Below are positions 1 to 8,527 of a stretch of 64,000 nt of DNA, one piece after another. A program made the position numbers and the translations under genes. Source of the DNA: Paenibacillus sp. FJAT-29882 (lineage in GTDB: Bacteria; Bacillota; Bacilli; Bacillales; DSM-1321); contig NZ_LMVB01000002.1 of assembly GCF_001510645.1 (NCBI RefSeq), positions 526,068 to 590,067 of the forward strand, read 5' to 3'. The first letter of the stretch is position 1; every line of letters begins with the position of its first letter. A model generated the notes under the pieces. It was not told the DNA's origin. It saw only the letters and a program-made list of their open reading frames with translations, and made no database searches.

Positions 1-64
1 TTTCTGTTTTTTCAATTGAGATGGCCCCATGAAACATTTTTTCAGATAATGGCAGTTGTTGCAC
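1..64 (-). CDS. 5' end of an unidentified gene following the sialidase (runs off the left edge)
   Basis: A GTG at 64-62 is preceded by GGAGTG (76-71) at six-base spacing, and the frame stays open to the window edge. The 21 visible residues begin MQQLPLSEKMFHG. The gene starts 35 bases after the sialidase stop on the same strand, so the two are probably co-transcribed. The fragment vaguely recalls N-termini of SGNH/GDSL-type hydrolases, which would fit a sialate esterase partner, but it is too short to identify. Presence of a real start here is fairly sure; function is not. Confidence 0.5.
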   Translation of the reverse strand, partial: MQQLPLSEKMFHGAISIEKTE

Positions 65-99
65 AGTAATCACTCCAAATCAGTTTCATAGTTAAAAAC

Positions 100-1440
100 C
101 TAAGATTTCAGCCATTCTAATGTAAACGTACAAAATTGTATGTCCATGTTATTCCAATCAGAGTAATCATAAACACGTTCATATAGGACGCCAATTTCAC
201 CATTCTTAAGGACAGTTAAGCAAGAATATCCATAATAGCCGTCTTCTATCACTTTACTGTATGGCCATGTCTTCCCACCATCTTCACTTAAGCGAACGGT
301 TCCTTTTACTCTCGTTTTTTCATCATCTGGATTAGAGAATAAAACACGTACCTTGCCATCACCCAAATCAGGATAAAGCACAACACTTGACTGACAAGTC
401 GGATCGACCAATGCCATATCAAACGTCACTTCTCCCCATGTTTCTCCGCCATCAGTACTTGTTGTAACAGCTGTTCTTTGAATTCCATAATGATTACGTA
501 AATAATATTTCAATTCACCTGTAGGCAATTCAATCACTTGAGACTCTGTCAAATATTGTTTACCTTCTGAGATTGTTTCAGCAGACAGAATTTCTCCGTC
601 CAATTCTCTGCCATCATTTGGCGATTCCCCACGTTTCCATGTAACCCCATGATCATCACTATAAATACACGCACAAGATAGGTGACCTGCTTCATTAGAG
701 AAGTATATTGGAAAAACTAATCTGCCTGCATGTTTCCCTTGCTTTAGTTGAATCCCACAGCCTGGACCTGAACCGATAAACTTCATCCATTCCTCTTTAA
801 CCATGACATTCAATTCTCTAGGTTTCGACCAAGTACGGCCATCATCATCACTCTGAATGATTTGTAAAAAGGAAGTTCTTGCTTCTAGTAAACTTTCATT
901 TAGATCGCTTCCTTTTTTCAAATAGATATTTCCATGTAGCTGAGTCTCTTTATTAACATTTCCTTGATCGTCTACTGTATAGTCTGTTAAATTGTTTTCT
1001 GAGTCATAGACTTGCCCATCTTTTGCAAGGAAATAACATTGACCATTTTGATCATACAATTGCTTGCGCCCATCTGAATCAAAGCCAATTCCTGATTCAC
1101 TATTCCAAAGACCAACTCCACCTGGAGTATGGCAGAAAATCATAAATATCGTGCTCGTTACTTCATCTTCTAAAAGTGCTGTATCGATTGCGGCTGCTCC
1201 GTCTAACCCTTCCCCTGCATAGGCAACTAGCTTTTGCGCAGGTCCCCACGTTTTTCCATGATCTTCACTACGGCGAATCGTCACATCGATTTTGTTAGGG
1301 TTGTCTCTTTGATCAGCTAGCCTTGCATCGATTCCTGCAATGACAGTCCCTTTCGATGTTGTAATCATAGATGGAATTCGATAAGATTTAGAATCTGCAA
1401 AACCTGGATAAAAGATTGCTTCTTTCTGGATATTGGACAT
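100..1440 (-). CDS. Sialidase (exo-alpha-neuraminidase, GH33-like, BNR repeats)
   Basis: This 446-residue protein would release terminal sialic acids from glycoconjugates or oligosaccharides. It has the sialidase Arg motif YRIP at residues 20-23, an early Asp-rich segment (GIDARLADQRDN, about 36-47) and five Asp-box repeats: SEDHGKTW at 58, then SDDDGRTW, SDDHGVTW, STDGGETW and SEDGGKTW. These motifs mark a six-bladed propeller. There is no signal peptide, so it is probably cytoplasmic and acts on imported material. The start has AAAGGAG eight bases upstream. It lies downstream of the importer and two-component genes at 1836-10123, which suggests a shared substrate, and is followed by another gene at the window edge. 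Family assignment is strong; linkage specificity cannot be read. Confidence 0.9.
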   Translation of the reverse strand: MSNIQKEAIFYPGFADSKSYRIPSMITTSKGTVIAGIDARLADQRDNPNKIDVTIRRSEDHGKTWGPAQKLVAYAGEGLDGAAAIDTALLEDEVTSTIFMIFCHTPGGVGLWNSESGIGFDSDGRKQLYDQNGQCYFLAKDGQVYDSENNLTDYTVDDQGNVNKETQLHGNIYLKKGSDLNESLLEARTSFLQIIQSDDDGRTWSKPRELNVMVKEEWMKFIGSGPGCGIQLKQGKHAGRLVFPIYFSNEAGHLSCACIYSDDHGVTWKRGESPNDGRELDGEILSAETISEGKQYLTESQVIELPTGELKYYLRNHYGIQRTAVTTSTDGGETWGEVTFDMALVDPTCQSSVVLYPDLGDGKVRVLFSNPDDEKTRVKGTVRLSEDGGKTWPYSKVIEDGYYGYSCLTVLKNGEIGVLYERVYDYSDWNNMDIQFCTFTLEWLKS

Positions 1441-1709
1441 GTGAATATCTCCTTTTATTATAATAATATAGATACTCCAATTTCATTTAAGCTGTAATAT
1501 GTAATAAAAAACGTTCATGAGTGTCTGATCCCAACTTAGGCGATGAAAAAGGTTCAGGTTCTCAATTTGTATCACCTTATGAAGGGGGCGGTGCGGAGCT
1601 GATTTTGCAAAGCCCGCCCCTTTTCTGTGTTATTTTTCTGATAGTAGGCATATTGTTGTCACCTTATCAAGATTCCTTCATTAAAACGACAGATCATTGA
1701 AGACAATAA
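1441..1709. other. Intergenic stretch with one GC-rich hairpin
   Basis: No gene is visible. A stem of GGGGCGG (about 1585-1591) pairs with CCGCCCC (about 1613-1619) and is followed on the plus strand by TTTT. No plus-strand gene ends here, so it is more likely part of a decayed repeat than a working terminator. The sialidase Shine-Dalgarno (AAAGGAG) sits at the left end. Confidence 0.4.
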
Positions 1710-1827
1710 GACTGCTTATTATGAAAGGGTCGTACCTAATCATCTACCATATACCGTTTTTATTACGTCTCAGTGACACAATCAACCGTATATAGAGTGT
1801 AATGTAGACCCTTTCATAGAAAACCTC
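1710..1827. repeat. Short inverted-repeat element, family 1 (copy A)
   Basis: ATGAAAGGGTC (1721-1731) is matched by the inverted GACCCTTTCAT (1807-1817), and the right end extends to a GAGG-type terminus (GAGGTTTTCT on the minus strand). The interior (…GTGACACAATCAACCGTATA…) is alignable with the reverse complement of the element at 46682-46799. It carries no reading frame. It looks like a small non-autonomous (MITE-like) element. Confidence 0.6.
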
Positions 1828-1835
1828 TTACTTAC

Positions 1836-3533
1836 TTATTGCTTCATTAAATCTGATACTTTATCTGATTTATCCATCTCTGCAAGGATATCTTGTCCGC
1901 CGTTATTCAACCAATTTTCAATATATTTATCCCATTCTTTATCGATGTCAATTTCCCCTACAATCGCTTTCATTCTAAATTCATCAACAACTGTTTTTAA
2001 TTGTCCTTGGTAACGCAACTTCATTTCAGCCATTTTTGTTTTATTCAAGACATCCCATTTATATGGACGAATTAACATATTTTCTTTTACATCATCTCGA
2101 GCAAAGTATTCTTTTCTAAGATTCATTGTATATTCTGATGTAAACCACTGTACTCTTTCCTTATCATAGGTACGGAAGTTATAACCCCAGAAGCCAGAAT
2201 TTCCTTCTTCAGCTGCATATTCAGGGCGTACCTTTAAGGCAGATTTTTCAGGCTCGCCTTCCCAATCTGAATGAACGCCAACTTCGCCATAAAGCGTCCA
2301 TCTTGCCTCATTATCAAAGTTGATATAGTCAAAAATTTGGAGAATTCTTGCTAGTTCTTCATCTGTTACATTTTTTGAAACATAGAATGCATCCGCTAAA
2401 TTACCAACTGGTATAAATGAACCAACACCTTGCTGTCCATCTTTACCAATTTCCGGTGCAGTAGCCAGTATTTTAGCAGTAGAGTTTGGATTTTCTACAA
2501 GATTTTGTGGCGCTCGTCCTTTAGTCCAATCATCCATGGCAAGATATGAAGATTGTGCAATATAGTAACCGATTTTTCCTTGCTTGTATTTTTCCCAACT
2601 CTTATTTAAATCAAGTGTTGTAAATTCAGGATCAATTAAGCCCATATCATACCATTTAGCTAACAACTTAAGAAATTCTTTATATTTCTTAGAAATCTCT
2701 GTAACTACTAATTTATCATCTTCGATAAAATTGTAATCAGGAGCTAATCCAAATGATCCCATTAAAGAAGCTGCCCAGTGCATTTGGTCATTATATGGAG
2801 AAATTCCATACGTATCATTTTTGCCATTTCCATCTGGATCATTAAATGTAAACGCTTTTAAAATTTCTTCTACTTCTTCAAGTGTATAAGCTTTGTCTGT
2901 ATAATAGATTTTCTCACGTCCACCGCTTGGGCCAACTTGTTTAATTTCCCCTGGTGGTTCAAATCCCAATTTCTCCAACCAGTCTAGACGGAATGTTGGT
3001 GTCCAAGTTAATCCATCAACATGTGAATATAAACCAATTAATTGTAAATATTCATTATCTGAACCCTTTAGTAAGTTCATTTCTGGTCCTGGTGGGTTTT
3101 CCCCTAACATTTTCATATAGCGAGGCGCATACTTTTCAAGCATCTCTTTTGGAATCGTTCTTGTTAATCCTGCATCAAATAATTCCTGTGGTGTTTTTCC
3201 CCCCGCAGTAAAAGCAAATGTATCAGGTAATTCACCAGAAGCAACCATTAAGTTCACTTGGTCTTTATTCCAAGTATCTACTTTTGTGTTTTTAATTTTA
3301 ATGTTAAATTGTTCTTCTAATCTCTTTTGAACATAGTTACCATCTTCCGCTTTTCCTTTTGTAATTGATCCAGATAAGCTTAATTCAAGTTTATCTGAAT
3401 AATCCCCTGAATCCGGCAAACTTGCAATATCGATTTTTTCCCCTGAAGTAGCTTCATTATTGGAGCAAGCAGTTGTTAGAAGTAACGCACTTGATAAAGC
3501 AGTGGCTGACAGAACTTTTGCATATTTCTTCAT
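1836..3533 (-). CDS. Sugar ABC transporter substrate-binding lipoprotein (LplA/YtcQ-like)
   Basis: This is an extracellular solute-binding protein of about 565 residues. It has a lipoprotein signal (MKKYAKVLSATAL, hydrophobic core, Cys at about residue 23 after LLTTA), a low-complexity linker and a long family-1-type binding domain. The start chosen is the ATG at 3533, because GGGGGA lies eight bases upstream; an in-frame ATG at 3548 has no such site. The large size and the YtcQ-like C-terminus are typical of binding proteins for oligo-uronides or complex oligosaccharides. It is the last gene after two permeases (3548-5402). The ligand is unknown; proximity to the sialidase hints at a sialylated or related glycan. 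Confidence 0.88.
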   Translation of the reverse strand: MKKYAKVLSATALSSALLLTTACSNNEATSGEKIDIASLPDSGDYSDKLELSLSGSITKGKAEDGNYVQKRLEEQFNIKIKNTKVDTWNKDQVNLMVASGELPDTFAFTAGGKTPQELFDAGLTRTIPKEMLEKYAPRYMKMLGENPPGPEMNLLKGSDNEYLQLIGLYSHVDGLTWTPTFRLDWLEKLGFEPPGEIKQVGPSGGREKIYYTDKAYTLEEVEEILKAFTFNDPDGNGKNDTYGISPYNDQMHWAASLMGSFGLAPDYNFIEDDKLVVTEISKKYKEFLKLLAKWYDMGLIDPEFTTLDLNKSWEKYKQGKIGYYIAQSSYLAMDDWTKGRAPQNLVENPNSTAKILATAPEIGKDGQQGVGSFIPVGNLADAFYVSKNVTDEELARILQIFDYINFDNEARWTLYGEVGVHSDWEGEPEKSALKVRPEYAAEEGNSGFWGYNFRTYDKERVQWFTSEYTMNLRKEYFARDDVKENMLIRPYKWDVLNKTKMAEMKLRYQGQLKTVVDEFRMKAIVGEIDIDKEWDKYIENWLNNGGQDILAEMDKSDKVSDLMKQ

Positions 3534-3547
3534 TGTGTATTCCCCCA

Positions 3548-4432
3548 TTATCCTTTTAATGAACCTATCATAATGCCTTTAACGAAATATTTCTGTACAA
3601 ATGGATAGATTAAAACAATCGGGCCGATGGAAATGATTACCGTAGCTGCCCGCACATTACTTAACAACAAATCTGAATTGGACGAGCCGCCTCCACCCAT
3701 TTGGCTATTCGCTTGTGTAAGATCCATCGCTACAAGCATATCTCTTACGACGGTTTGTAAAACATCTAATGAATCGTCTTGTATATAAATCAAAGCATGG
3801 AACCACTCATTCCAATGATAAACCGCTGCCCATAGTGCTACAGTGGCGATAACAGGTTTCGATATTGGAATAATGATTTTAGTTAAGATTTGGAAATAAT
3901 TAGCACCATCAACAATCGCTGATTCTTCAAGCCCTTTATCAATCGTCATAAAATAGTTTCGCATGATGATGATAAAGAAGACATTGACCGCTGAAGGCAA
4001 GATTAATGCAAAACGGCTGTCAATTAAACCAAGGTTTTTAATTAGCAAAAATTCAGGAATCATACCTCCTGAGAAGAACATCGCAATCAAGAAAAAGATT
4101 GTAAAAAAGTTTCGATATGGTAAATCTTTTTTTGAAAGCGGATATGCAGCTAATACTGTAAATGAAACAATTAATACCGTCCCTACCACTGTTCTAATAA
4201 TTGTATTTAAATACGCGACCATAATATTTTGGTATGAAAATACAAATGTATAAGCATCTGGTATCCATTTATCCGGCCATAAATTAATTCCGAGACTAGA
4301 AGCAGATTCGGCATCTGAGAAGGATAAAACAACTGTCTGCCAAAATGGGTACAACACGATAATTGAAAATAAGGTAAATCCTGTCACATTTAGAATATCA
4401 AATAAAGATATTTTACGTTTTTTTACCGCCAT
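3548..4432 (-). CDS. Sugar ABC transporter permease (LplC/YtcP-like)
   Basis: This is an inner-membrane permease of about 294 residues with six predicted hydrophobic segments. The cytoplasmic EAA loop reads ESAIVDGANYFQ and contacts the ATPase in this family. The start at 4432 (MAVKKRKIS) is supported by GGAGG eight bases upstream; the longer in-frame reading to 4489 overlaps the upstream gene and lacks a site. Its stop lies 14 bases before the binding-protein start, so the genes form one operon. No ATPase gene is present nearby. Confidence 0.88.
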   Translation of the reverse strand: MAVKKRKISLFDILNVTGFTLFSIIVLYPFWQTVVLSFSDAESASSLGINLWPDKWIPDAYTFVFSYQNIMVAYLNTIIRTVVGTVLIVSFTVLAAYPLSKKDLPYRNFFTIFFLIAMFFSGGMIPEFLLIKNLGLIDSRFALILPSAVNVFFIIIMRNYFMTIDKGLEESAIVDGANYFQILTKIIIPISKPVIATVALWAAVYHWNEWFHALIYIQDDSLDVLQTVVRDMLVAMDLTQANSQMGGGGSSNSDLLLSNVRAATVIISIGPIVLIYPFVQKYFVKGIMIGSLKG

Positions 4433-4448
4433 CTTTATATCCTCCTTC

Positions 4449-5402
4449 CTACCAAATTCCGTGTTCGCTCTTTCTTCGAATGATCGCATTCGCGGTGAGG
4501 ATAAGTGCTATACCAATAACGTTTTTAAATAATCCTACTGCTGTTGCATAATCAAATTGGAATTGCTCTAATCCACTTCGATACACATATGTGTCGATAA
4601 TGTCGGCAACCTCATATACTAGTGGGTTGTACAAGTTAAGAATTTGATCGAAACCGGCATTTAATACTGCCCCTAGTCGAAGAATAAACATAATGATAAC
4701 CATTGGCATAATCGATGGAAGAGTAACATGAATCATTTTACGAAATCTTCCTGCTCCATCTATTTCCGCTGCTTCATATAATTGAGGATCTATGGACGTA
4801 ATCGTAGCCAAATAAATAATCGCTCCCCAGCCCAACTCTTTCCACATATCAGTAAGAATTAAAATAGGGATAAAAGAACCTTTATCAGACATAAAGTTAA
4901 TGGCCTCTCCACCAAAGAATGTAATAACATAGTTGATAATTCCTCGTTGCGGAGAAAATACTTCAATTACCATCGCTGACAAAATAACCCAAGACATAAA
5001 ATGTGGCAAGTACGAAATCGATTGACTCACCTTTTTAAACTTTTCACTTTTGATTTCATTTAATAAGATTGCAAAAATAATCGGTGCTGGGAAAACAATT
5101 ATTAACTTTAATAGACTAATAACGATTGTATTTTGCAAAGCCCTAATAAATAAGAAATCGGAAAACAATCTTTTAAAATGTTCAAAGTTATTCCATGGAC
5201 TATCCCAAATACCTAAGCCTGGAGAAAAGTTTTTAAATGCGATCAAAATGCCATACATTGGAATGTAATGAAAGATAAATAACATGACCATCGGAATAGC
5301 CATCATAAAATAAAGCATCTTCATTTTCTTCATTCTAACCCAATTAATATTTTCTTTACGCTTGGGCTTTGATTCTACCGCCCTTTCTATTACTGTTTGC
5401 AT
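4449..5402 (-). CDS. Sugar ABC transporter permease (LplB/YteP-like)
   Basis: This 317-residue membrane protein has a basic N-terminus, six hydrophobic segments and an EAA loop (EAAEIDGAG). It is the partner of the permease at 3548-4432 and the first gene of the importer operon. Upstream of the ATG lies GAGGGGGA at seven-base spacing, and 30 bases further upstream a perfect cre match (5432-5445) indicates CcpA-mediated catabolite repression. The PAPIIFAILLNE segment is typical of the LplB group. Confidence in family is high; the substrate is inferred only from context. Confidence 0.88.
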   Translation of the reverse strand: MQTVIERAVESKPKRKENINWVRMKKMKMLYFMMAIPMVMLFIFHYIPMYGILIAFKNFSPGLGIWDSPWNNFEHFKRLFSDFLFIRALQNTIVISLLKLIIVFPAPIIFAILLNEIKSEKFKKVSQSISYLPHFMSWVILSAMVIEVFSPQRGIINYVITFFGGEAINFMSDKGSFIPILILTDMWKELGWGAIIYLATITSIDPQLYEAAEIDGAGRFRKMIHVTLPSIMPMVIIMFILRLGAVLNAGFDQILNLYNPLVYEVADIIDTYVYRSGLEQFQFDYATAVGLFKNVIGIALILTANAIIRRKSEHGIW

Positions 5403-5431
5403 GATATTTCCCCCTCTCTCTATTCTTTTTT

Positions 5432-5445
5432 TGAAAGCGTTTACT
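5432..5445 (+). promoter_or_regulatory. cre site (CcpA operator) upstream of the importer operon
   Basis: TGAAAGCGTTTACT matches the cre consensus TGWAARCGYTWNCW at every position. It sits 30 bases upstream of the LplB-like start, where bound CcpA would block transcription when preferred sugars are available. Confidence 0.75.
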
Positions 5446-5564
5446 GTTTTCAGAATAATATAAAATCAAAACAAATAGTTCTACTATATTTAGAAAAAAT
5501 ATCACTATTTTAAGCATTAGTAAAAATAGTGTAAAGAATATTTCATTCTATCTGCAAAATGAAG

Positions 5565-5594
5565 CTATCGGATTTATATTTATAAATCCGATAG
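5565..5594. terminator. Perfect 14-bp inverted repeat between the two-component and importer genes
   Basis: CTATCGGATTTATA and its exact complement TATAAATCCGATAG are separated by TT. It lies downstream of the kinase gene (stop at 5750) and 160 bases upstream of the importer. There is no strong U-run on either side, so it may be a transcription attenuator between the two units or an operator rather than a standard terminator. Confidence 0.5.
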
Positions 5595-5749
5595 ACTAAG
5601 TATTATTTGTTATACAAAAAATGCCCCATTCGAAGTCTGACTCCCATTCACAGTACTATGTCTAGATAATTTAAAACACAAATCAAACTAAGTTAGGATT
5701 GTGAAGAGAGCTAACTCCATGACTTTTGGGACATCCTTTACATAAAAAA

Positions 5750-8509
5750 TTATTTAACAATTGGAATAACGATTGAAACTTGTGTACCTTCTCCGAGCTT
5801 ACTTTCTATGTTAAGACCATATATACTTCCAAAATGAAGCTTGATCCTTCCATTAACATTGTAAATACCTGATTTATTTAATACCGCTGCGTAAAGATAT
5901 GCTTTCACCTTTGAAAGATCCTCTTCTCTTATACCAATGGCATTATCTTTTACACGAATATGCACCGTATCTTCAATACGTTTACAGGAAATATGAATTG
6001 TTACCATATTCTTTGTTTTTCTAGCTCCATGGTGAATCGCATTTTCAATAACTGGTTGGATAATCAACTTAACCGTTTTGAAATTTAATACATCATCATC
6101 AATATCCCAAATACATTCAAAATTATCAAAACGATATGACATAATTTTAATATAAGTCTTAGTATAGGCCAGCTCATCTCTGATTGCGATCATTACCTGT
6201 TCTTTATTCGTAATGAATCGGAACAGCCTACTTAATGAAACAATCATATCTACCGATTTATCCGTTTCATTTGACTCAACGAGATAAATCAAATTGTCCA
6301 AAGTATTATATAGAAAGTGTGGGTTAATCTGCGACTGTAAAGCATTGATTTGAATCTCCCGCTTCTCATATTTTAGCTGGATACGCTCTTTATTCGCCTC
6401 TAGCGATTCATGCATTAACTCTTCCATTCTCTGAATCATCGTATTGAAGTTTCTAGTTAGTGTATCCACCTCATCAATTCCTGAGAATTGTTCAGCAATC
6501 TCATGATGAGACCCTTTTAAATCGAAAGTATTGAATAATTCATTTAACTGACCGAACGGCCTCAATATTCGTTTAGAAATCCAGTAGGAAAAAACGAGTA
6601 ACAACAGGAATATGATGAATAACAAATAAAGATTGCTGATAAACAATTGATTGACCTGCTTTTGTATATCAGAATAATTATATTTAGAGATAAATTTCCA
6701 TCCTTGTTCTGTTATTTTTGTACTATAGATATGGTCATTTAAACTTTGAATATGGTCATTTTCTAATAAATCTTCTGTCACTTCCAAAACGCCGCCAATT
6801 TTTATTGGATTTTGATGGGAGATAATCCTATTATTCTTATCTACTAACAGCAACTCCAGGCCTGGTTTTCGCCAATTTGAATAAAAGTTTGATAGTTGAT
6901 TACTATCAATATCTACCGTAACATATCCAATCAACTCTGAATAATTATCGGGTGAAAATATCGGTATCCCCATTATAATTGTACTATTATTGAAATGGTT
7001 TCTTTCCAACGTATAACTTATTTTTCGACCAGAATTTAATAAAAGTTGATAAAATTCATCATTTAATTGATTCGGATGACTATAGCTGTTCGTGTACAAA
7101 AATTCACCATTTTGATTATAAATCCATATATTCTGTTTCATTAATTCGGAATATTTCTTTTTATCCAGCAACTCAGACCCTATCTCATCCTTTTTTTCCT
7201 CTTGTACTTTATACTGTAGTGGATTATCTAAGGCGATCCTCGCCATAATTAGCTCTCTCTGATTGATTTCATTACTCATAATCCTTGCCATTTTTTCATG
7301 TACTGTGTGATAACTTTCCTGCAAATCCTCCAAAACGATTTTAGAAGTTTGCCAATAAAAGATCACCATAAATACAATGAGAGGCAACAAAATGGTCATT
7401 AAAAAATAAAAAAAGAATCGTTCTCGTAAGCTCATTTTAATGTGTCTTTTATCATTTTTTTGCAAAAGACTGCTATAACTTTTACTTTCTTCATGCTCTT
7501 TTAAAGATGTTAATAATTTATATAAAGGCTGAAGCACTTTTCTACCAACTATTCTTGAAAAAATATAAGCAATTAATACAGTAAAAAGAAAAATCAGAGC
7601 AATCACTTTCAACGTTGTTTGCATTTGCTTCGAATAATAGCCTATTTGTTCCGCATAAATGAGTTGAAACTTATAAAAAGGTATACTTGAATAATGAAGT
7701 TCCACATCTTCTTTCTTTGATAGCAATCCTTTTTTACGCTGTTCCAATCTATCGATCTCATGAGGAATATTTCCATCTACTTGATTTCCTTTAAAAAGCA
7801 TCGTTCCTTTTCTGTCATATAATGCAATTTGATCTGCATAAAAGATATGATCATCTAAATTATTCATATTCATTATAATTAGGATGACCCCTTTAAATTG
7901 GCCGTCCGCTGATACACTATTAGCTCCAAAATACATTTGGTTATTCAAGTCTTTTGAAGTAACATCCTCTTGCCAGTTCTTATCACCTAACAAAGGATGC
8001 TCGATCATCTTATTTGTTTCACCAATGGAAACAAAATGATAATTACTCTCCACTTCACTTTTTAATTTCATTCCATTAAACTTGTAATCCACGTATTTAC
8101 TGTCTGAACTGAATTGGGATTCTGGTGTAATAATCAGAATACTATCAATGAGCTTGTTATTCTGTTTGATTGCATACAAGTATTCCTCAAGGCTCTTCAT
8201 CTGGTAGTACTTATCGGAAGGACTGAGTTCCGAACCTGTCAATTCATCTATATATCGAATTACAATCTCATTTGCCTTTAAGTTGTTAATCGTTTCATAC
8301 ATATTATTAAACTTGAGTTGTATTTCATTAGAAATTTGGTCTATCCTTAATTGGGTAGTGGCTTCTTTTTTTTCTTCAATAAAGTCTTTTATTTTCACAT
8401 AATAAATAGAACTTAATAGCAAAAGAAAAATGAATACCACAATCAACGAAAACATCAGCAAATAGTTTCGAAAAGGGTATTTCCCTTCTATTCCTGTTTT
8501 TTTCCTCAC
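5750..8509 (-). CDS. Sensor histidine kinase, YesM family, with two extracytoplasmic sensor modules
   Basis: This 919-residue membrane kinase is about 300 residues longer than usual for YesM-type proteins. Residues about 13-35 and 303-322 are membrane segments enclosing a first extracellular domain. A second pair (about 365-388 and 640-662) encloses a second, dCache-like domain. HAMP, a His_kinase box (INPHFLYNTLDN, His near 731) and a HATPase domain (IENAIHHG) follow. The G1 box reads DNAIGI instead of DNGxGI, and the expected GIGLxN motif is SGIYN, so ATP binding may be altered. Its partner regulator lies directly upstream at 8528. It probably senses the oligosaccharide taken up by the importer at 1836-5402. 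Confidence 0.88.
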   Translation of the reverse strand: MRKKTGIEGKYPFRNYLLMFSLIVVFIFLLLLSSIYYVKIKDFIEEKKEATTQLRIDQISNEIQLKFNNMYETINNLKANEIVIRYIDELTGSELSPSDKYYQMKSLEEYLYAIKQNNKLIDSILIITPESQFSSDSKYVDYKFNGMKLKSEVESNYHFVSIGETNKMIEHPLLGDKNWQEDVTSKDLNNQMYFGANSVSADGQFKGVILIIMNMNNLDDHIFYADQIALYDRKGTMLFKGNQVDGNIPHEIDRLEQRKKGLLSKKEDVELHYSSIPFYKFQLIYAEQIGYYSKQMQTTLKVIALIFLFTVLIAYIFSRIVGRKVLQPLYKLLTSLKEHEESKSYSSLLQKNDKRHIKMSLRERFFFYFLMTILLPLIVFMVIFYWQTSKIVLEDLQESYHTVHEKMARIMSNEINQRELIMARIALDNPLQYKVQEEKKDEIGSELLDKKKYSELMKQNIWIYNQNGEFLYTNSYSHPNQLNDEFYQLLLNSGRKISYTLERNHFNNSTIIMGIPIFSPDNYSELIGYVTVDIDSNQLSNFYSNWRKPGLELLLVDKNNRIISHQNPIKIGGVLEVTEDLLENDHIQSLNDHIYSTKITEQGWKFISKYNYSDIQKQVNQLFISNLYLLFIIFLLLLVFSYWISKRILRPFGQLNELFNTFDLKGSHHEIAEQFSGIDEVDTLTRNFNTMIQRMEELMHESLEANKERIQLKYEKREIQINALQSQINPHFLYNTLDNLIYLVESNETDKSVDMIVSLSRLFRFITNKEQVMIAIRDELAYTKTYIKIMSYRFDNFECIWDIDDDVLNFKTVKLIIQPVIENAIHHGARKTKNMVTIHISCKRIEDTVHIRVKDNAIGIREEDLSKVKAYLYAAVLNKSGIYNVNGRIKLHFGSIYGLNIESKLGEGTQVSIVIPIVK

Positions 8510-8527
8510 GCTATACCTCCACGAGCG

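Noticed and set aside
1584..1620. Rho-independent terminator on the plus strand
   Set aside because: No plus-strand gene ends there; the T-run is on the wrong strand for the minus-strand genes.
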